Shown piece after piece: positions 1 to 8,622 of a stretch of DNA of 64,000 bases. The stretch is from Janthinobacterium lividum (lineage in GTDB: Bacteria; Pseudomonadota; Gammaproteobacteria; Burkholderiales; Burkholderiaceae_D), in NCBI RefSeq assembly GCF_011601275.1, contig NZ_JAAOLY010000002.1, positions 62,001 through 126,000 on the forward strand, in the 5' to 3' direction. The stretch's first letter is position 1, and every line of letters starts with the position of its first letter. A program made the position numbers and the translations under genes. The notes under the pieces were generated by a model that worked only from the letters and a program-made list of their open reading frames with translations, had not been told where the DNA came from and searched no databases.

Positions 1-857
1 CACAGCACGCGCCATGCGGCGCGCGCCGCGTCAAGCAATTCCGTGCCCAGCGACGCACCGGTATCGTGGGCGGCGCGCGACATGTCCAGCGGCGGCAGGG
101 CCGTCGACGTGGCGGGAATGGCGATGGCGCCCGAGTCTTCGACGATTTCGCCATCGCTGATCTCGATCACGCGGCGCGCCTGGGCCGCCACCTTGCGGTC
201 ATGCGTGATCAGGATGATGGTATGGCCCGCGTCGGCCAGCTCGCCCAGCAGGGCCATGACTTCGGCGCCGCTGCTGCTGTCTAACGCCCCCGTCGGTTCA
301 TCGGCGAGGATGATGCGCCCGCCATTCATCAGCGCGCGCGCGATCGACACGCGCTGCTGCTGCCCGCCCGACAACTGGTTCGGCCGGTGGTCTAGCCGCT
401 CACCGAGACCCAGGCGCTTGAGCAGCGCTTCCGAGCGCGCATGGCGGGCCGCGGCCGGCATGCCCGCGTACAGCGCCGGCACTTCCACGTTTTCGCGCGC
501 CGATTCCGTGGCGATCAGGTGATAACCCTGGAAAACGAAGCCGAACGCTTCGCGCCGCAACCACGCCAGTTCATCGGCATTCAGGCTGGCCACATCCTGG
601 CCGGCAAAGCGGTAGGTGCCGTCGCTGGGGCGGTCCAGGCATCCCAGCAAATGCATCAGGGTCGACTTGCCGGAACCGGACGCACCGACGATGGCGACGA
701 ATTCGCCGGCGCCAATCGACAGGGTCAGGCCGCGCAGCACTTCCACGGCCGGCGCGCCGTCATGGCCGCCGTAGCGCTTGCGGATACCGGCAAGTTCAAT
801 CAAAGGCGCCGCCCGGCCAGGCTCTCCTGCTTGTCCCAGCGACCTGGCCTCGCTCAT
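1..857 (-). CDS. macB: MacB-type ABC transporter ATPase/permease, partial (C-terminus outside the window)
   Basis: This is the N-terminal 285 codons of a MacB-like fused ATPase/permease that works with MacA and an outer-membrane channel to export macrolides, peptides or siderophore-like compounds. The ATP-binding domain is complete: Walker [10 protein letters not shown], signature LSGGQQQR, and Walker [13 protein letters not shown] followed by the H-loop ITHD. The frame stays open to base 1, so the periplasmic and FtsX-like permease parts lie outside. The ATG at 855-857 is 5 bp after the macA stop, which indicates one transcript. The first ~18 residues before the conserved ABC start are not conserved-looking, so a later start is possible. 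The family call is sure; the substrate is not. Confidence 0.9.
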   Translation of the reverse strand, partial: MSEARSLGQAGEPGRAAPLIELAGIRKRYGGHDGAPAVEVLRGLTLSIGAGEFVAIVGASGSGKSTLMHLLGCLDRPSDGTYRFAGQDVASLNADELAWLRREAFGFVFQGYHLIATESARENVEVPALYAGMPAAARHARSEALLKRLGLGERLDHRPNQLSGGQQQRVSIARALMNGGRIILADEPTGALDSSSGAEVMALLGELADAGHTIILITHDRKVAAQARRVIEISDGEIVEDSGAIAIPATSTALPPLDMSRAAHDTGASLGTELLDAARAAWRVL

Positions 858-862
858 CGCGC

Positions 863-2050
863 TCACAGCTGGAACCTGCTGCTGCCGTTGCCGGCCGGCT
901 GCTCGCCCGTGACCAGCAATTCACCTTCGCGCAAGCCTTGCAGCACTTCCGCGCTGAGGCGGTTGCGCACGCCCACGGTGACGGCGCGCGTATCGACCTT
1001 GCCGTCCGCATCCATCACGCGGGCCGTGAACTGCCCCGGCTTGGCGCCTTCTTCCGTCGACGGTTTCAGGGCCGGCAAGGGCACGGCCAGCACATTGTTC
1101 GCCGCGGCCGTGACAAACACTACTTGCGCCGTCATCTGCGGCATCAATTCGCCATCGGCGTTATCGACGTCGAACAGCACTGTATACAGGATCACCTTGC
1201 TGGTCGACGGCGCCAGGGCCGTGCCGGCGGCGGAACCGCCGGGCACCGGCGGCGCCGGCAGCACTTGCCGCACTTTGCCGCTCCAGCGCCGCTGGTCGCC
1301 GCCCAGGGTGGTGAAGTATACGGGCATGTCCGGGCGCACGCGGCGCACGTCCGCTTCCGACACCTCCGTCCATACCGTCATGGCCGACAGGTCGGCGATG
1401 CGCAGGATGTTAGGCGTCTGGTAGGTGGCGTTCAGGGTCTGCCCTTCCTTCGCATCCAGGCCCACCACCTTGCCGGCCATCGGCGCATAAATGCGCGTGT
1501 AACCGAGGCGCGCCTCGTCCGCCTTCAGGCTGGCCTGGGTCTGGTCGATCTGCGCCTTCAGGTGGTCGATCTTGGCACCGGCCGAGGCCAGGGTGGCTTC
1601 CGCCGTTTCCAGGTCGGCCAAGGGGGTCGAATCGAACTTGGCCATCTGCTTCTGGCGCACGTGCTGCTGTCCGGCCAGGCGGTGCTGCGCCTGCTGGTCG
1701 GCCAGCTGCGCGCGCAAGCCCGCCAGCGCGGCGCGGCCCGCGTCGACCGTGGCCTGCTGCACGCTGGGGTCGATCTCGGCCAGCAACTGGCCTTTTTCCA
1801 CGGCGCTACCCGGCTGCACGTGCAAACGCGTGATCTGGCCCGACACCTGCGCGCCCACGTCGACATAGGTTTGCGGCTGCAGGGTGCCGATGGCCGTGAC
1901 GCTGGCCTCGATATTGCCGCGCTTGACGGGCGCCGTGTCGAACACGGTTTTCGGGCCGCGCGTGGCCCACAATGCGCCGGCGCCGAACAGCGCCAGCAAG
2001 ACCACGCCGCCCAGGATCCGGGCGCGGCGGGTAGGCAGGCGGGCCGCCAT
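863..2050 (-). CDS. macA: MacA-type periplasmic adaptor (HlyD/RND membrane fusion family)
   Basis: Periplasmic adaptor of 395 aa that would bridge MacB and a TolC-like channel. It has a single N-terminal membrane anchor (about residues 11-30, after an Arg-rich start), a biotinyl-lipoyl-like barrel half ([17 protein letters not shown]), a long alpha-hairpin rich in Ala/Gln (about 95-175) and a second lipoyl half ([20 protein letters not shown]). Length fits MacA (about 370-395). It lies immediately upstream of macB with a 5-bp gap. No outer-membrane partner gene is visible in the window. No strong ribosome-binding site precedes the ATG, so the exact start is less certain. Confidence 0.9.
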   Translation of the reverse strand: MAARLPTRRARILGGVVLLALFGAGALWATRGPKTVFDTAPVKRGNIEASVTAIGTLQPQTYVDVGAQVSGQITRLHVQPGSAVEKGQLLAEIDPSVQQATVDAGRAALAGLRAQLADQQAQHRLAGQQHVRQKQMAKFDSTPLADLETAEATLASAGAKIDHLKAQIDQTQASLKADEARLGYTRIYAPMAGKVVGLDAKEGQTLNATYQTPNILRIADLSAMTVWTEVSEADVRRVRPDMPVYFTTLGGDQRRWSGKVRQVLPAPPVPGGSAAGTALAPSTSKVILYTVLFDVDNADGELMPQMTAQVVFVTAAANNVLAVPLPALKPSTEEGAKPGQFTARVMDADGKVDTRAVTVGVRNRLSAEVLQGLREGELLVTGEQPAGNGSSRFQL

Positions 2051-2141
2051 CAGGCAGCCGCTTTCAATACATTCAAAACATCAATCGGTGTCGCCAGGCG
2101 TGAAAAGTGCATCGGTCTATCCTTGAAAATGGCGGTGAATA

Positions 2142-2483
2142 TCACCGCAGGAACGTCACAAGACCTGCCAGCGCGGCGACGGCTGCCAGCAGGGAACTAC
2201 GAAACAGCAAGCGTGGGGCATACGGCAGCAGCAGGGCCACCAGCAGCGCGCCGGCCGATATGAAACCGAGCCAGGCGACGACGCCGACGGTCGCGCTCCA
2301 GCCGGCCACGCAGGGCCAGATGGCCAGCGCCAGCAGGAAGGTGCCGGCCAACTGCAGCGCGCGCCGCACGTTCGGCGCCGCGTCCCTGCCCCAGACCTGG
2401 CCGTGGTGGCGGTCCATCGCCAGCGAGAGGCTGGCCATGCCCGCATACGACAGGCCCAGCGCACAGAGGATGGTAGGGATCAT
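2142..2483 (-). CDS. DUF3325 family small inner-membrane protein
   Basis: A 113-aa, very hydrophobic protein with about four predicted membrane segments and short loops. It matches the DUF3325 proteins that commonly close siderophore-receptor operons after a DUF3649 gene and a PepSY gene. The start MIPTILC is chosen because its ATG overlaps the stop of the upstream PepSY gene by 4 bp (ATGA), indicating translational coupling; a longer in-frame extension upstream would lie inside the PepSY gene. Function is unknown; the context implies a role in iron-siderophore handling at the inner membrane. A weak hairpin at about 2132-2148 follows the stop and could help end the transcript. Confidence 0.75.
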   Translation of the reverse strand: MIPTILCALGLSYAGMASLSLAMDRHHGQVWGRDAAPNVRRALQLAGTFLLALAIWPCVAGWSATVGVVAWLGFISAGALLVALLLPYAPRLLFRSSLLAAVAALAGLVTFLR

Positions 2484-4183
2484 GACTGTCCTTCCGTAGT
2501 GACGTGCAGGCTGGCCGTGGACGCAGCGTTTTCCCTGGCCGCGGCCTTTTTCACGGGCTTTTCCTTGCGCTTGTGGACTTTCCACGCGCCCCAGGCGGCC
2601 AGCAGGCCGAAGGCCATGCCGCCCAGTTCCACGCCGGCGCTTTCCCAGTCGCCGCGCGCGGTTTGCGCCGCCAGGTTATCGCCCGTGCTCAGTACATTCA
2701 GGACGGGAAGCATCAGGCACAGGGCGGCCAGCAAGCCCAGTTGTTCTATCCACGCGCGCTTTTCAGCGCGCAGGCAGGCGTGCGCCAGCATCACAAACCA
2801 CACGCCGAAGAAGGCGCGCAATTCCCAACCGGCGCGGTGCTCGACGCCGATGGGAATCAGGCGGTTGGCCCACAGGAAGCCCACGCAGGCGATGGCCAGG
2901 CCGGCAATCGCCGCCACGTTCAGGCATTCGATGACGCGGTACACGCGCTGCGTGTAGGCGCCGAATTCGCCGCCGGATTTCTGGCGGCGCTTGACCATGA
3001 ACAGGATGGCGCCCGTGCCCATCATGGCCGTGCCGGCCAGGCCGCAGAAGAAGTACAGCCAGCGCATCGGTGTGCCGCCAAAGCCCGCCATGTGCAGGTT
3101 CGACATGACGGAGCGCGTCAGGCCCGCGCCGCCCGTATCCGACTCGCCGGGACGGCGCAAGGCGACCTGTTCGCCCGTGGCCAGCGCATAGCAGGCCCTG
3201 CCCGTGTTGGCGCTGATGCGTTCCATCGTGTCCGTCTCTTCATTCCAGCCGTACATGCACACGCGCATGGAGGCGTCGTTCGGATTGTCCAGCACCACGG
3301 CGCGGATTTCCTGGCCGATGGCCTGTTCGGCGCGCAGCGCAAACGATTCCAGCGCGGGAATGGCCAGCGGCTGGCCTGTCTTCGCGGGTTTACCCACATC
3401 GTTCCAGTCGGCCAGGAAGGCCTTCTTGGCATTGTCCATGCCGTATTGCGCCACCACGGGGGCCGGCACATAGTCATCGCTGAAGAAGGCCAGGCCCGTG
3501 TAGGCGATCATGAACTGGAACGGCAGCGTCAGCACGGCCACCGCGTTGTGCGCGTCGAGCCACGAACGCTGGCCCTTGGCCGGGCGGAAGGTGAAGAAAT
3601 CCTTGAAGATGCGCTTGTGCGTGATGACGCCGCTCACCAGCGCCACCAGCATGATCATGGTGGTGATGGCGACGATCCACACGCCGATGCGTCCCGCGTG
3701 CAGCTCGTAGTGGAAATCGACAAAATGATGGCCGCCGATGGTGTCGCGCTGCGTTGCCTCGCGCGCATGTTCGACGACGGCACCCGTCAACGGATCGAGG
3801 TCAGCCGAGCCATAGCCGCCGGCGGGCTGGAACCAGTAGGCGGACAGGCCGTGGCCCGGGCGCTGCACGGGCCAGATTTCCCACATGTCCGCCTTCGGAT
3901 GTTCCTTGGCCATGAAGTCGAGCGCCAGCTCCAGGCGGTGTCCACGGTCCGTGACCTTCGGCAGCGGCGGATCGTTCGCATGCGCCGCCTCTTCCAGTGC
4001 ATGTTCGGGCGTCATCCAGTGGGTGATCGGTTCGTCGAAGACGGCCAGGGTACCGGTCAGGAAAATGGCGAACAGCAGCCAGGAAATCCACAGCCCGCTC
4101 CACGTGTGCAGCCAGGCCATCGCCTGGCGCAAACCGCCCTGCTGCGGCGTCTTGATCACTTTGTCTACCTTGACGGCGTTCAT
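2480..4183 (-). CDS. PepSY-associated transmembrane protein (siderophore uptake operon)
   Basis: Inner-membrane protein of 567 aa. It begins with a cytoplasmic stretch, then a first membrane helix (about residues 28-50, WISWLLFAIFLTGTLAVF), a large periplasmic region, and several further helices in the C-terminal half. This is the pattern of PepSY_TM proteins (PiuB/FegB-like), some of which reduce ferric siderophores in the periplasm or inner membrane. The start MNAVKVDK is used because its ATG overlaps the DUF3649 stop by 4 bp. The C-terminal tail is Lys/Arg- and Ala-rich, consistent with a cytoplasmic end. The role in iron uptake is inferred from family and operon position. Confidence 0.85.
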   Translation of the reverse strand: MNAVKVDKVIKTPQQGGLRQAMAWLHTWSGLWISWLLFAIFLTGTLAVFDEPITHWMTPEHALEEAAHANDPPLPKVTDRGHRLELALDFMAKEHPKADMWEIWPVQRPGHGLSAYWFQPAGGYGSADLDPLTGAVVEHAREATQRDTIGGHHFVDFHYELHAGRIGVWIVAITTMIMLVALVSGVITHKRIFKDFFTFRPAKGQRSWLDAHNAVAVLTLPFQFMIAYTGLAFFSDDYVPAPVVAQYGMDNAKKAFLADWNDVGKPAKTGQPLAIPALESFALRAEQAIGQEIRAVVLDNPNDASMRVCMYGWNEETDTMERISANTGRACYALATGEQVALRRPGESDTGGAGLTRSVMSNLHMAGFGGTPMRWLYFFCGLAGTAMMGTGAILFMVKRRQKSGGEFGAYTQRVYRVIECLNVAAIAGLAIACVGFLWANRLIPIGVEHRAGWELRAFFGVWFVMLAHACLRAEKRAWIEQLGLLAALCLMLPVLNVLSTGDNLAAQTARGDWESAGVELGGMAFGLLAAWGAWKVHKRKEKPVKKAAARENAASTASLHVTTEGQS

Positions 4184-4461
4184 GCAGCACCCCGCGACAG
4201 CAGCAGGCCAAGGCCGCCGCAGACGATGGCCGGCAACAGCATCCCGAGCCAGGCGCGGCGCAGGTCTTGCACGGCAAAGACCCAGATCACGGCGCAGGTG
4301 TAGACAACGAAGGCGCTCAGGGTGGCCGTCAGCACGGCTTCGGCGCGCGACAGCGGCAGCACGGCCGACAGCAGCACGGCCACGCCGGACGTCAGTGCAT
4401 AGCCGCCAAAGATGGCGGCGAGCACGCGCGAGAACAACATCATGTGGGCCGATTTCATCAT
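4180..4461 (-). CDS. DUF3649 family small inner-membrane protein
   Basis: A 93-aa protein with three likely membrane helices (AAIFGGYALTSGVAVLLSA; VLTATLSAFVVYTCAVIWVF; LGMLLPAIVCGGLGLLL). It resembles DUF3649 'iron uptake' proteins found between TonB-dependent receptors and PepSY genes. The first of two adjacent ATGs (4459-4461) is chosen because a GGAG element lies about 8 bases upstream. Its stop overlaps the PepSY ATG, and its own ATG overlaps the stop of a tiny upstream ORF (4458-4544), so the region looks translationally coupled. Molecular function is unknown. Confidence 0.75.
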   Translation of the reverse strand: MMKSAHMMLFSRVLAAIFGGYALTSGVAVLLSAVLPLSRAEAVLTATLSAFVVYTCAVIWVFAVQDLRRAWLGMLLPAIVCGGLGLLLSRGAA

Positions 4462-4544
4462 CGCGGCGCTCCCTGCGGCATGCGCTGGCGCGCGCCATCG
4501 CGGGCCAGATTCAACTGCACTTCCATAAGCCAGGCATCCTTCAT
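4458..4544 (-). CDS. Possible 28-codon ORF coupled to the DUF3649 gene
   Basis: A short ORF (28 aa, or 22 aa from an inner ATG at 4526) fills the gap between the TonB receptor and the DUF3649 gene. Its TGA overlaps the DUF3649 ATG in an ATGA junction, the same coupling seen between the next genes of the operon. Codon third positions are GC-rich like those of its neighbours. An AAGGA sequence lies about 10 bases before the inner ATG. The product (starting MEVQLNLARDGARQ from the inner ATG) is polar, without a membrane segment. It could be a real micro-protein or just a leader that delivers ribosomes; no family is recognised. Confidence 0.35.
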   Translation of the reverse strand: MKDAWLMEVQLNLARDGARQRMPQGAPR

Positions 4545-4571
4545 CAAGATAAATCATTCAAAAGCGGTTAT

Positions 4572-6770
4572 TTACAGTGTGTAGTTCAAGGTCAGCATCA
4601 GGTTGCGCGGCGTACCCACCATGTTGCCGAAGACATCGGAATAGATGCTCTGGTAATAGTGCTTGTCGAGCGCATTGTTCACGTTCAGTCGCAGCTCCGC
4701 GCGGCTGTCGATCTGCCACGCCGCGTTCAAGCCCACGATCGCGTAGCGACCCTGGCGCAGACGGTAGGTACCGTCGTTTGATTCCGTCGGACCCTGCCCG
4801 TACACGGAGGCGCCGACGCGCCAGCCTTGCGCCGCGCCGGACAGGCGGTAGCTGGTGGCCAGCTTGAGCTGCTGGCGCGGATAGCGGCTGTTGAAATCCT
4901 TGCCGATATTGGCCGGATCGCTGTCGCGCTTGAATTGCGCCTTCACATACGTAAAACCGGCCGACAGCTGCCAGTCCGGCGTCAGCGCGCCCGCCACGTC
5001 CAGCTCCACGCCTTCGCTGCGCACTTCGCCCGACGCGCGCTGGCAATAGCCCCAAGTGCTGCCCGGGCAAGGGTTCGGGCCGGCCAGGTCGTCCACGCCA
5101 CGGTTTTGCTGGCGGATCTGGAACACGGCCGCGCTGGCATTGAGGGCGCCGCCGAAGTATTCGCCCTTCACCCCCGCTTCATAGTTGGTGCCGCTGATCG
5201 GTTTCAATGGCTGCGCATGGGCGTCGGTGGCCGCCTGCGGCTGGAAGATCTCGGTCCAGCTGGCGTACACGGAATGATGCTTGTCGAGGTCATACACGAC
5301 GCCGGCGTACGGCGTGAATTCGCGCGCCACCGAGTAGCCGGCATCGTCCTTGTACCAGCTCACGCGCCCGCCCAGCACCAGCGACAGCGGGTCGGCCAGG
5401 CGCATGCGCGTGCCCGCATACACGCCGCTTTGCTCGGTGATGCTGGCCGTGCGCCACTGCGCGTAGTTGATGACGGGGCGCGCCACGCTGCCCGCATCCC
5501 AGTGGAACGGGTCGAGCACGGGCGCCGCCGCGCCCCAGCTGTACGGGGCCCAGCCGCCATAGCTGTTTTTCGACGAACGGCGGTGGCTGGCGCCGACCGT
5601 CAGCTCGTGCTCGCGGCCGAACAGGCTGTAGCTGCCGCTCGCATACGCGTCATAGCTGGTGTTGGCCAGCTCGGCGCGGTAGCTTTGCGAATTGAAGCGC
5701 AGGGTGTCGCCGCGGCGGTTGATCCCGGAAAACGTCGTGTCGATCTCGGGCGTCTTGCGCGTGGCGGCCAGCTTGGCCTTCCAGCCATTGGCAAAGCGGT
5801 GTTCCAGTTCGGCGAAGATGGTCTTGTCCGTCTGGCGCCAGTCGTCGAAATCGCTGCCCAAATAGGTCGAGCGGGGCAAATCCAGGAAGCGGCCATCGGC
5901 GGCCGTCACCACGCCCGTCGCGACGCCGTCGTTGTCCGTCTTGCGGTAGTGCGCGCCCACGGTCAGGGTGGTGTCGGGGCGCAGGTCCGCTTCGATGATG
6001 CCGTACAGCTGGTGGTTGCGGCCATGCAGCGCGTCGACAAAATCCTTCTTGTCCTGCACCGTCACGACGATGCGCCCGCGCAGGGTTTTCGCTTCGTTGA
6101 GCGCATTGGCCGCATCGGCTTCCAGGCGGTAGTTGCTCCAGCTGCCCACGCTGGCTGAAAACGTGGCTTGCGGCGCGGCCGTCGGGCGCTTGCGCACCAT
6201 GTTGATGGCCGCGCTGGGCGTGCCGCTGCCCGTCATCAGACCAGTGGCGCCGCGCACCACCTCGATGCGGTCATAGATGGCCAGGTCGTCATTGTCGCCA
6301 TTGAAGGTGCCGTTCGCGCCCAGGCTGGTGGGCAAGCCATCGAACAGAATGTTGTCGATTGGAAAGCCACGCGCGCTGAAACTGCCCGAATCGCCCGTAA
6401 AGTTGCCCTTTTGCATGACCAACCCCGTGATCGACTGCACCGCGTCGTCCAGTGTGGTGATGCCCAGGTCGTCGATCTGCTGGCGCGTCAGCACGCTGAC
6501 CGACTGCGGCGTCTCGCGCAACGACAAATTCAGCTTGGTTGCCGTATTGCTCACGCCCGTCGTGTAGGAGCCGCTGCCCTCTGTTGTCGCATCGCGCCCC
6601 GCCGTAACGGACACGCCGAGCATGGTCTGTTCGGCGGCGGGGGTGGCTGGCGCCTGCTGCGCGATGGCCGGCAAGCTGGCGGCCAGGCACAGGGCCGCAG
6701 CCGCTTGCGCCAGCGGACGCAATGCGCAGTGAGGAGATGGCAAACTGACAAAATTCAAAGCGTGCGACAT
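4572..6770 (-). CDS. TonB-dependent siderophore receptor
   Basis: Outer-membrane receptor of 732 aa for a ferric siderophore (FhuE/FpvA/ferrichrome-type group). It has a signal peptide (about residues 1-37, ending AIAQ), a plug domain starting near residue 83 (LRETPQSVSVLTRQQIDDLG), and a 22-strand-type barrel rich in aromatic beta segments, ending LTLNYTL. The start MSHALN is preferred over an upstream ATG because AGGA lies 7 bases before it. It follows fecI-fecR on the same strand and heads the DUF3649-PepSY-DUF3325 set. Only about 45 residues separate the signal peptide from the plug, so the N-terminal signalling (STN) domain usual in FecR-linked receptors is absent. The exact siderophore cannot be read from sequence. 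Confidence 0.92.
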   Translation of the reverse strand: MSHALNFVSLPSPHCALRPLAQAAAALCLAASLPAIAQQAPATPAAEQTMLGVSVTAGRDATTEGSGSYTTGVSNTATKLNLSLRETPQSVSVLTRQQIDDLGITTLDDAVQSITGLVMQKGNFTGDSGSFSARGFPIDNILFDGLPTSLGANGTFNGDNDDLAIYDRIEVVRGATGLMTGSGTPSAAINMVRKRPTAAPQATFSASVGSWSNYRLEADAANALNEAKTLRGRIVVTVQDKKDFVDALHGRNHQLYGIIEADLRPDTTLTVGAHYRKTDNDGVATGVVTAADGRFLDLPRSTYLGSDFDDWRQTDKTIFAELEHRFANGWKAKLAATRKTPEIDTTFSGINRRGDTLRFNSQSYRAELANTSYDAYASGSYSLFGREHELTVGASHRRSSKNSYGGWAPYSWGAAAPVLDPFHWDAGSVARPVINYAQWRTASITEQSGVYAGTRMRLADPLSLVLGGRVSWYKDDAGYSVAREFTPYAGVVYDLDKHHSVYASWTEIFQPQAATDAHAQPLKPISGTNYEAGVKGEYFGGALNASAAVFQIRQQNRGVDDLAGPNPCPGSTWGYCQRASGEVRSEGVELDVAGALTPDWQLSAGFTYVKAQFKRDSDPANIGKDFNSRYPRQQLKLATSYRLSGAAQGWRVGASVYGQGPTESNDGTYRLRQGRYAIVGLNAAWQIDSRAELRLNVNNALDKHYYQSIYSDVFGNMVGTPRNLMLTLNYTL

Positions 6771-6884
6771 GCAAGTTCCTGATAGTAGTGGCGTCATCAG
6801 ACGGTGAAAAACAGGCGCCCTACTCTGTAGGTGCCGCGAAAACGAAAAACGGGCAGTCCGACTGCAAATATTTTTTGTGGAGTA

Positions 6885-7877
6885 CTACGGGGCCGGTTCG
6901 ACCGTCACCCAGTAGCGCGTGCGGCTACGTACCTGCACCGGCAGCGAGTCCGGCAGCATGTTCAAAATGCGCTGCGTGTCAGCCAGCGGGAACACTCCCG
7001 ACAGGCGCAGCTGGGCCACCTGCGGCGCGCAATCGATCACGCCGGGGCGGTAGCGGGCCAGGTCGGCCAGGAAATCGCCCAGGGTCACGTCGTCGACGAT
7101 CAGCTGCCCGCGCGACCAGGCGTCCGCATGCGCACCGATGGCGTGCGGCGCGTCCAGCGCCTGGCGAGAAAATGCCACGCCGCGCCCGGCCGCCAGCAGC
7201 AAGGGGGCGCCGTCGCCGTCGCGGGGATGGATTTCAACGGCGCTTTCAAACACGTCGACCGTGCTGTAGTCATCCTGCTGGCGCACGGCAAAACGCGTGC
7301 CCAGCGCGCGCACCAGGCCTTCGCGCGTGGCCACGACCAAAGGCGCGCCGCTGCCGGCGCCATGGCCGCTGGTGACGAGGATCTCGCCGGCCAGCAGCTC
7401 GATCCGGCGGCGGCTGGCGTCAAAACGCACGTTCACGGCCGATCCCGTATTCAGGCTGAGCACACTGCCATCGTCCAGCGCCACCTCGCGCCGCTCGCCC
7501 GTGGCCGTGCGGTAGTCGGCGCGCAGGGTGCGCACGCCGTCCCACGCATCCGTCTGCGCGGCCAGCATGCCGCCGCCGGCCGCCACGCCCAGCCACGCCA
7601 GCAACTGGCGCCGCTTGCCGTTGACGGCTTTCTGCTCCGTGCCGGCCAGCGCCTGCGCGGCCGCACCGCGGTGCAAGCCGTTGAAGCGCTGCGACACGGC
7701 CTCGATATGCCGCCAGGCCCGCTCATGCTCGGGGTCGGCCTCGCGCCAGCGCTGCCATGCGGCGTGCCGCGCCGCGTCCATCTCGCCCGACATCAGCATG
7801 GTCAGCCACTCGGCCGCCTGCTGCTGCACCGCATCGCTGATGGCCGCCGGGGCCGCAGCACTCCCCAGCGTGCTCAT
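6885..7877 (-). CDS. fecR: FecR-family anti-sigma/transducer protein
   Basis: A 330-aa FecR-like inner-membrane regulator that holds or activates the neighbouring ECF sigma factor in response to siderophore receptor signalling. The N-terminal cytoplasmic part has the DUF4880-like pattern (AAEWLTMLMSGEMDAARHAAWQRW), a single membrane segment lies near residues 92-106 (LLAWLGVAAGGGMLAAQ), and the FecR core follows (GERREVALDDGSVLSLNTGS). The C-terminal STN-like portion ends VRSRTRYWVTVEPAP. Its ATG overlaps the fecI stop by 4 bp. About 110 bp separate it from the receptor gene. Its usual partner domain is missing on the adjacent receptor. Confidence 0.9.
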   Translation of the reverse strand: MSTLGSAAAPAAISDAVQQQAAEWLTMLMSGEMDAARHAAWQRWREADPEHERAWRHIEAVSQRFNGLHRGAAAQALAGTEQKAVNGKRRQLLAWLGVAAGGGMLAAQTDAWDGVRTLRADYRTATGERREVALDDGSVLSLNTGSAVNVRFDASRRRIELLAGEILVTSGHGAGSGAPLVVATREGLVRALGTRFAVRQQDDYSTVDVFESAVEIHPRDGDGAPLLLAAGRGVAFSRQALDAPHAIGAHADAWSRGQLIVDDVTLGDFLADLARYRPGVIDCAPQVAQLRLSGVFPLADTQRILNMLPDSLPVQVRSRTRYWVTVEPAP

Positions 7878-8383
7878 GCCGGCAGCGAGAAAAACACCTG
7901 GCGGTTGGCACGCGTCAGGTATTGCTTGACCGAGCTTGCCGACACGTCCAGGCGCGCGGCGATATCGGCATAGCTGAGGCCTTCCAGTTGCGCCAGCAGG
8001 AACGCCGTGCGCACGGGTGAGGGCAAGCCGTCGAGGGCCTGGTCGATTTCCTGCAAGGCTTCCAGCGCCAGCAACCGCTCTTCCGGCGCGGGCGCCACGT
8101 CGGGCGGCAAACAGGCCAGCGCTTCCAGATAGGCGTCTTCCAGCACTTGCCGGCGGTGGCGGTGCGCCACCAGGCGGCGCGCGATAGTGGCCAGGAAAGG
8201 CCGCGCCTCGCGGATCTGCGGCGCGGCATGGGCCGTCAGCACGCTGATGAAGGTGTCTTGCGCCAGGTCCGCCGCGTCGCCCGCATTGCCCAGCTTATGC
8301 CGCAGCCAGCCCTGCAGCCAGCCGTGATGGCTGCTGTAGAGCGCGTGCAGGTCTTGTTGCTGTGCAAAATCGGCGGCCGACAT
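7874..8383 (-). CDS. fecI: FecI-type ECF RNA polymerase sigma factor
   Basis: A 169-aa extracytoplasmic-function sigma factor of the iron-starvation (FecI) group. It shows region 2 (YSSHHGWLQGWLRHKLGNAG, DLAQDTFISVL) and region 4 with a helix-turn-helix (LEGLSYADIAARLDVSASSVKQYLTRA). It should direct polymerase to the receptor operon when relieved or activated by FecR. A good ribosome-binding site (AAGGGA) lies 7 bases before the ATG at 8383, and a Fur box sits 42-60 bases further upstream, so iron repression of the whole regulatory cascade is expected. Confidence 0.92.
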   Translation of the reverse strand: MSAADFAQQQDLHALYSSHHGWLQGWLRHKLGNAGDAADLAQDTFISVLTAHAAPQIREARPFLATIARRLVAHRHRRQVLEDAYLEALACLPPDVAPAPEERLLALEALQEIDQALDGLPSPVRTAFLLAQLEGLSYADIAARLDVSASSVKQYLTRANRQVFFSLPA

Positions 8384-8424
8384 GGCATCCCTTTCCGCCC
8401 GGGCGTGCGGCGCCCGAGAATGTA

Positions 8425-8443
8425 AATAAGAATTATTCTCATT
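8425..8443 (-). promoter_or_regulatory. Fur box upstream of fecI
   Basis: The 19 bases read AATGAGAATAATTCTTATT on the minus strand, a near-palindrome matching the classical Fur operator (GATAATGATAATCATTATC and its TGAGAATAATTCTCA variants). It is centred about 50 bases ahead of the fecI ATG, where it would overlap a promoter. Iron-bound Fur should therefore repress fecI-fecR and, through FecI, the receptor operon. Confidence 0.8.
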
Positions 8444-8622
8444 CTAACCGCGTTCCTGCCATTCATGCAATCGCGGCATTGCCAGAAATACCAACTAATT
8501 CAAACGCCGGCCAACCGCCAGGCGCTGCAGCGCGGGACCGCCAGCCACCCGCGATGGGGTAAAATGGCGGCCATCGTCCGGCTTGCGCCGCCCACTCCCA
8601 AGCTTTTCATTGCAGGTTCATC

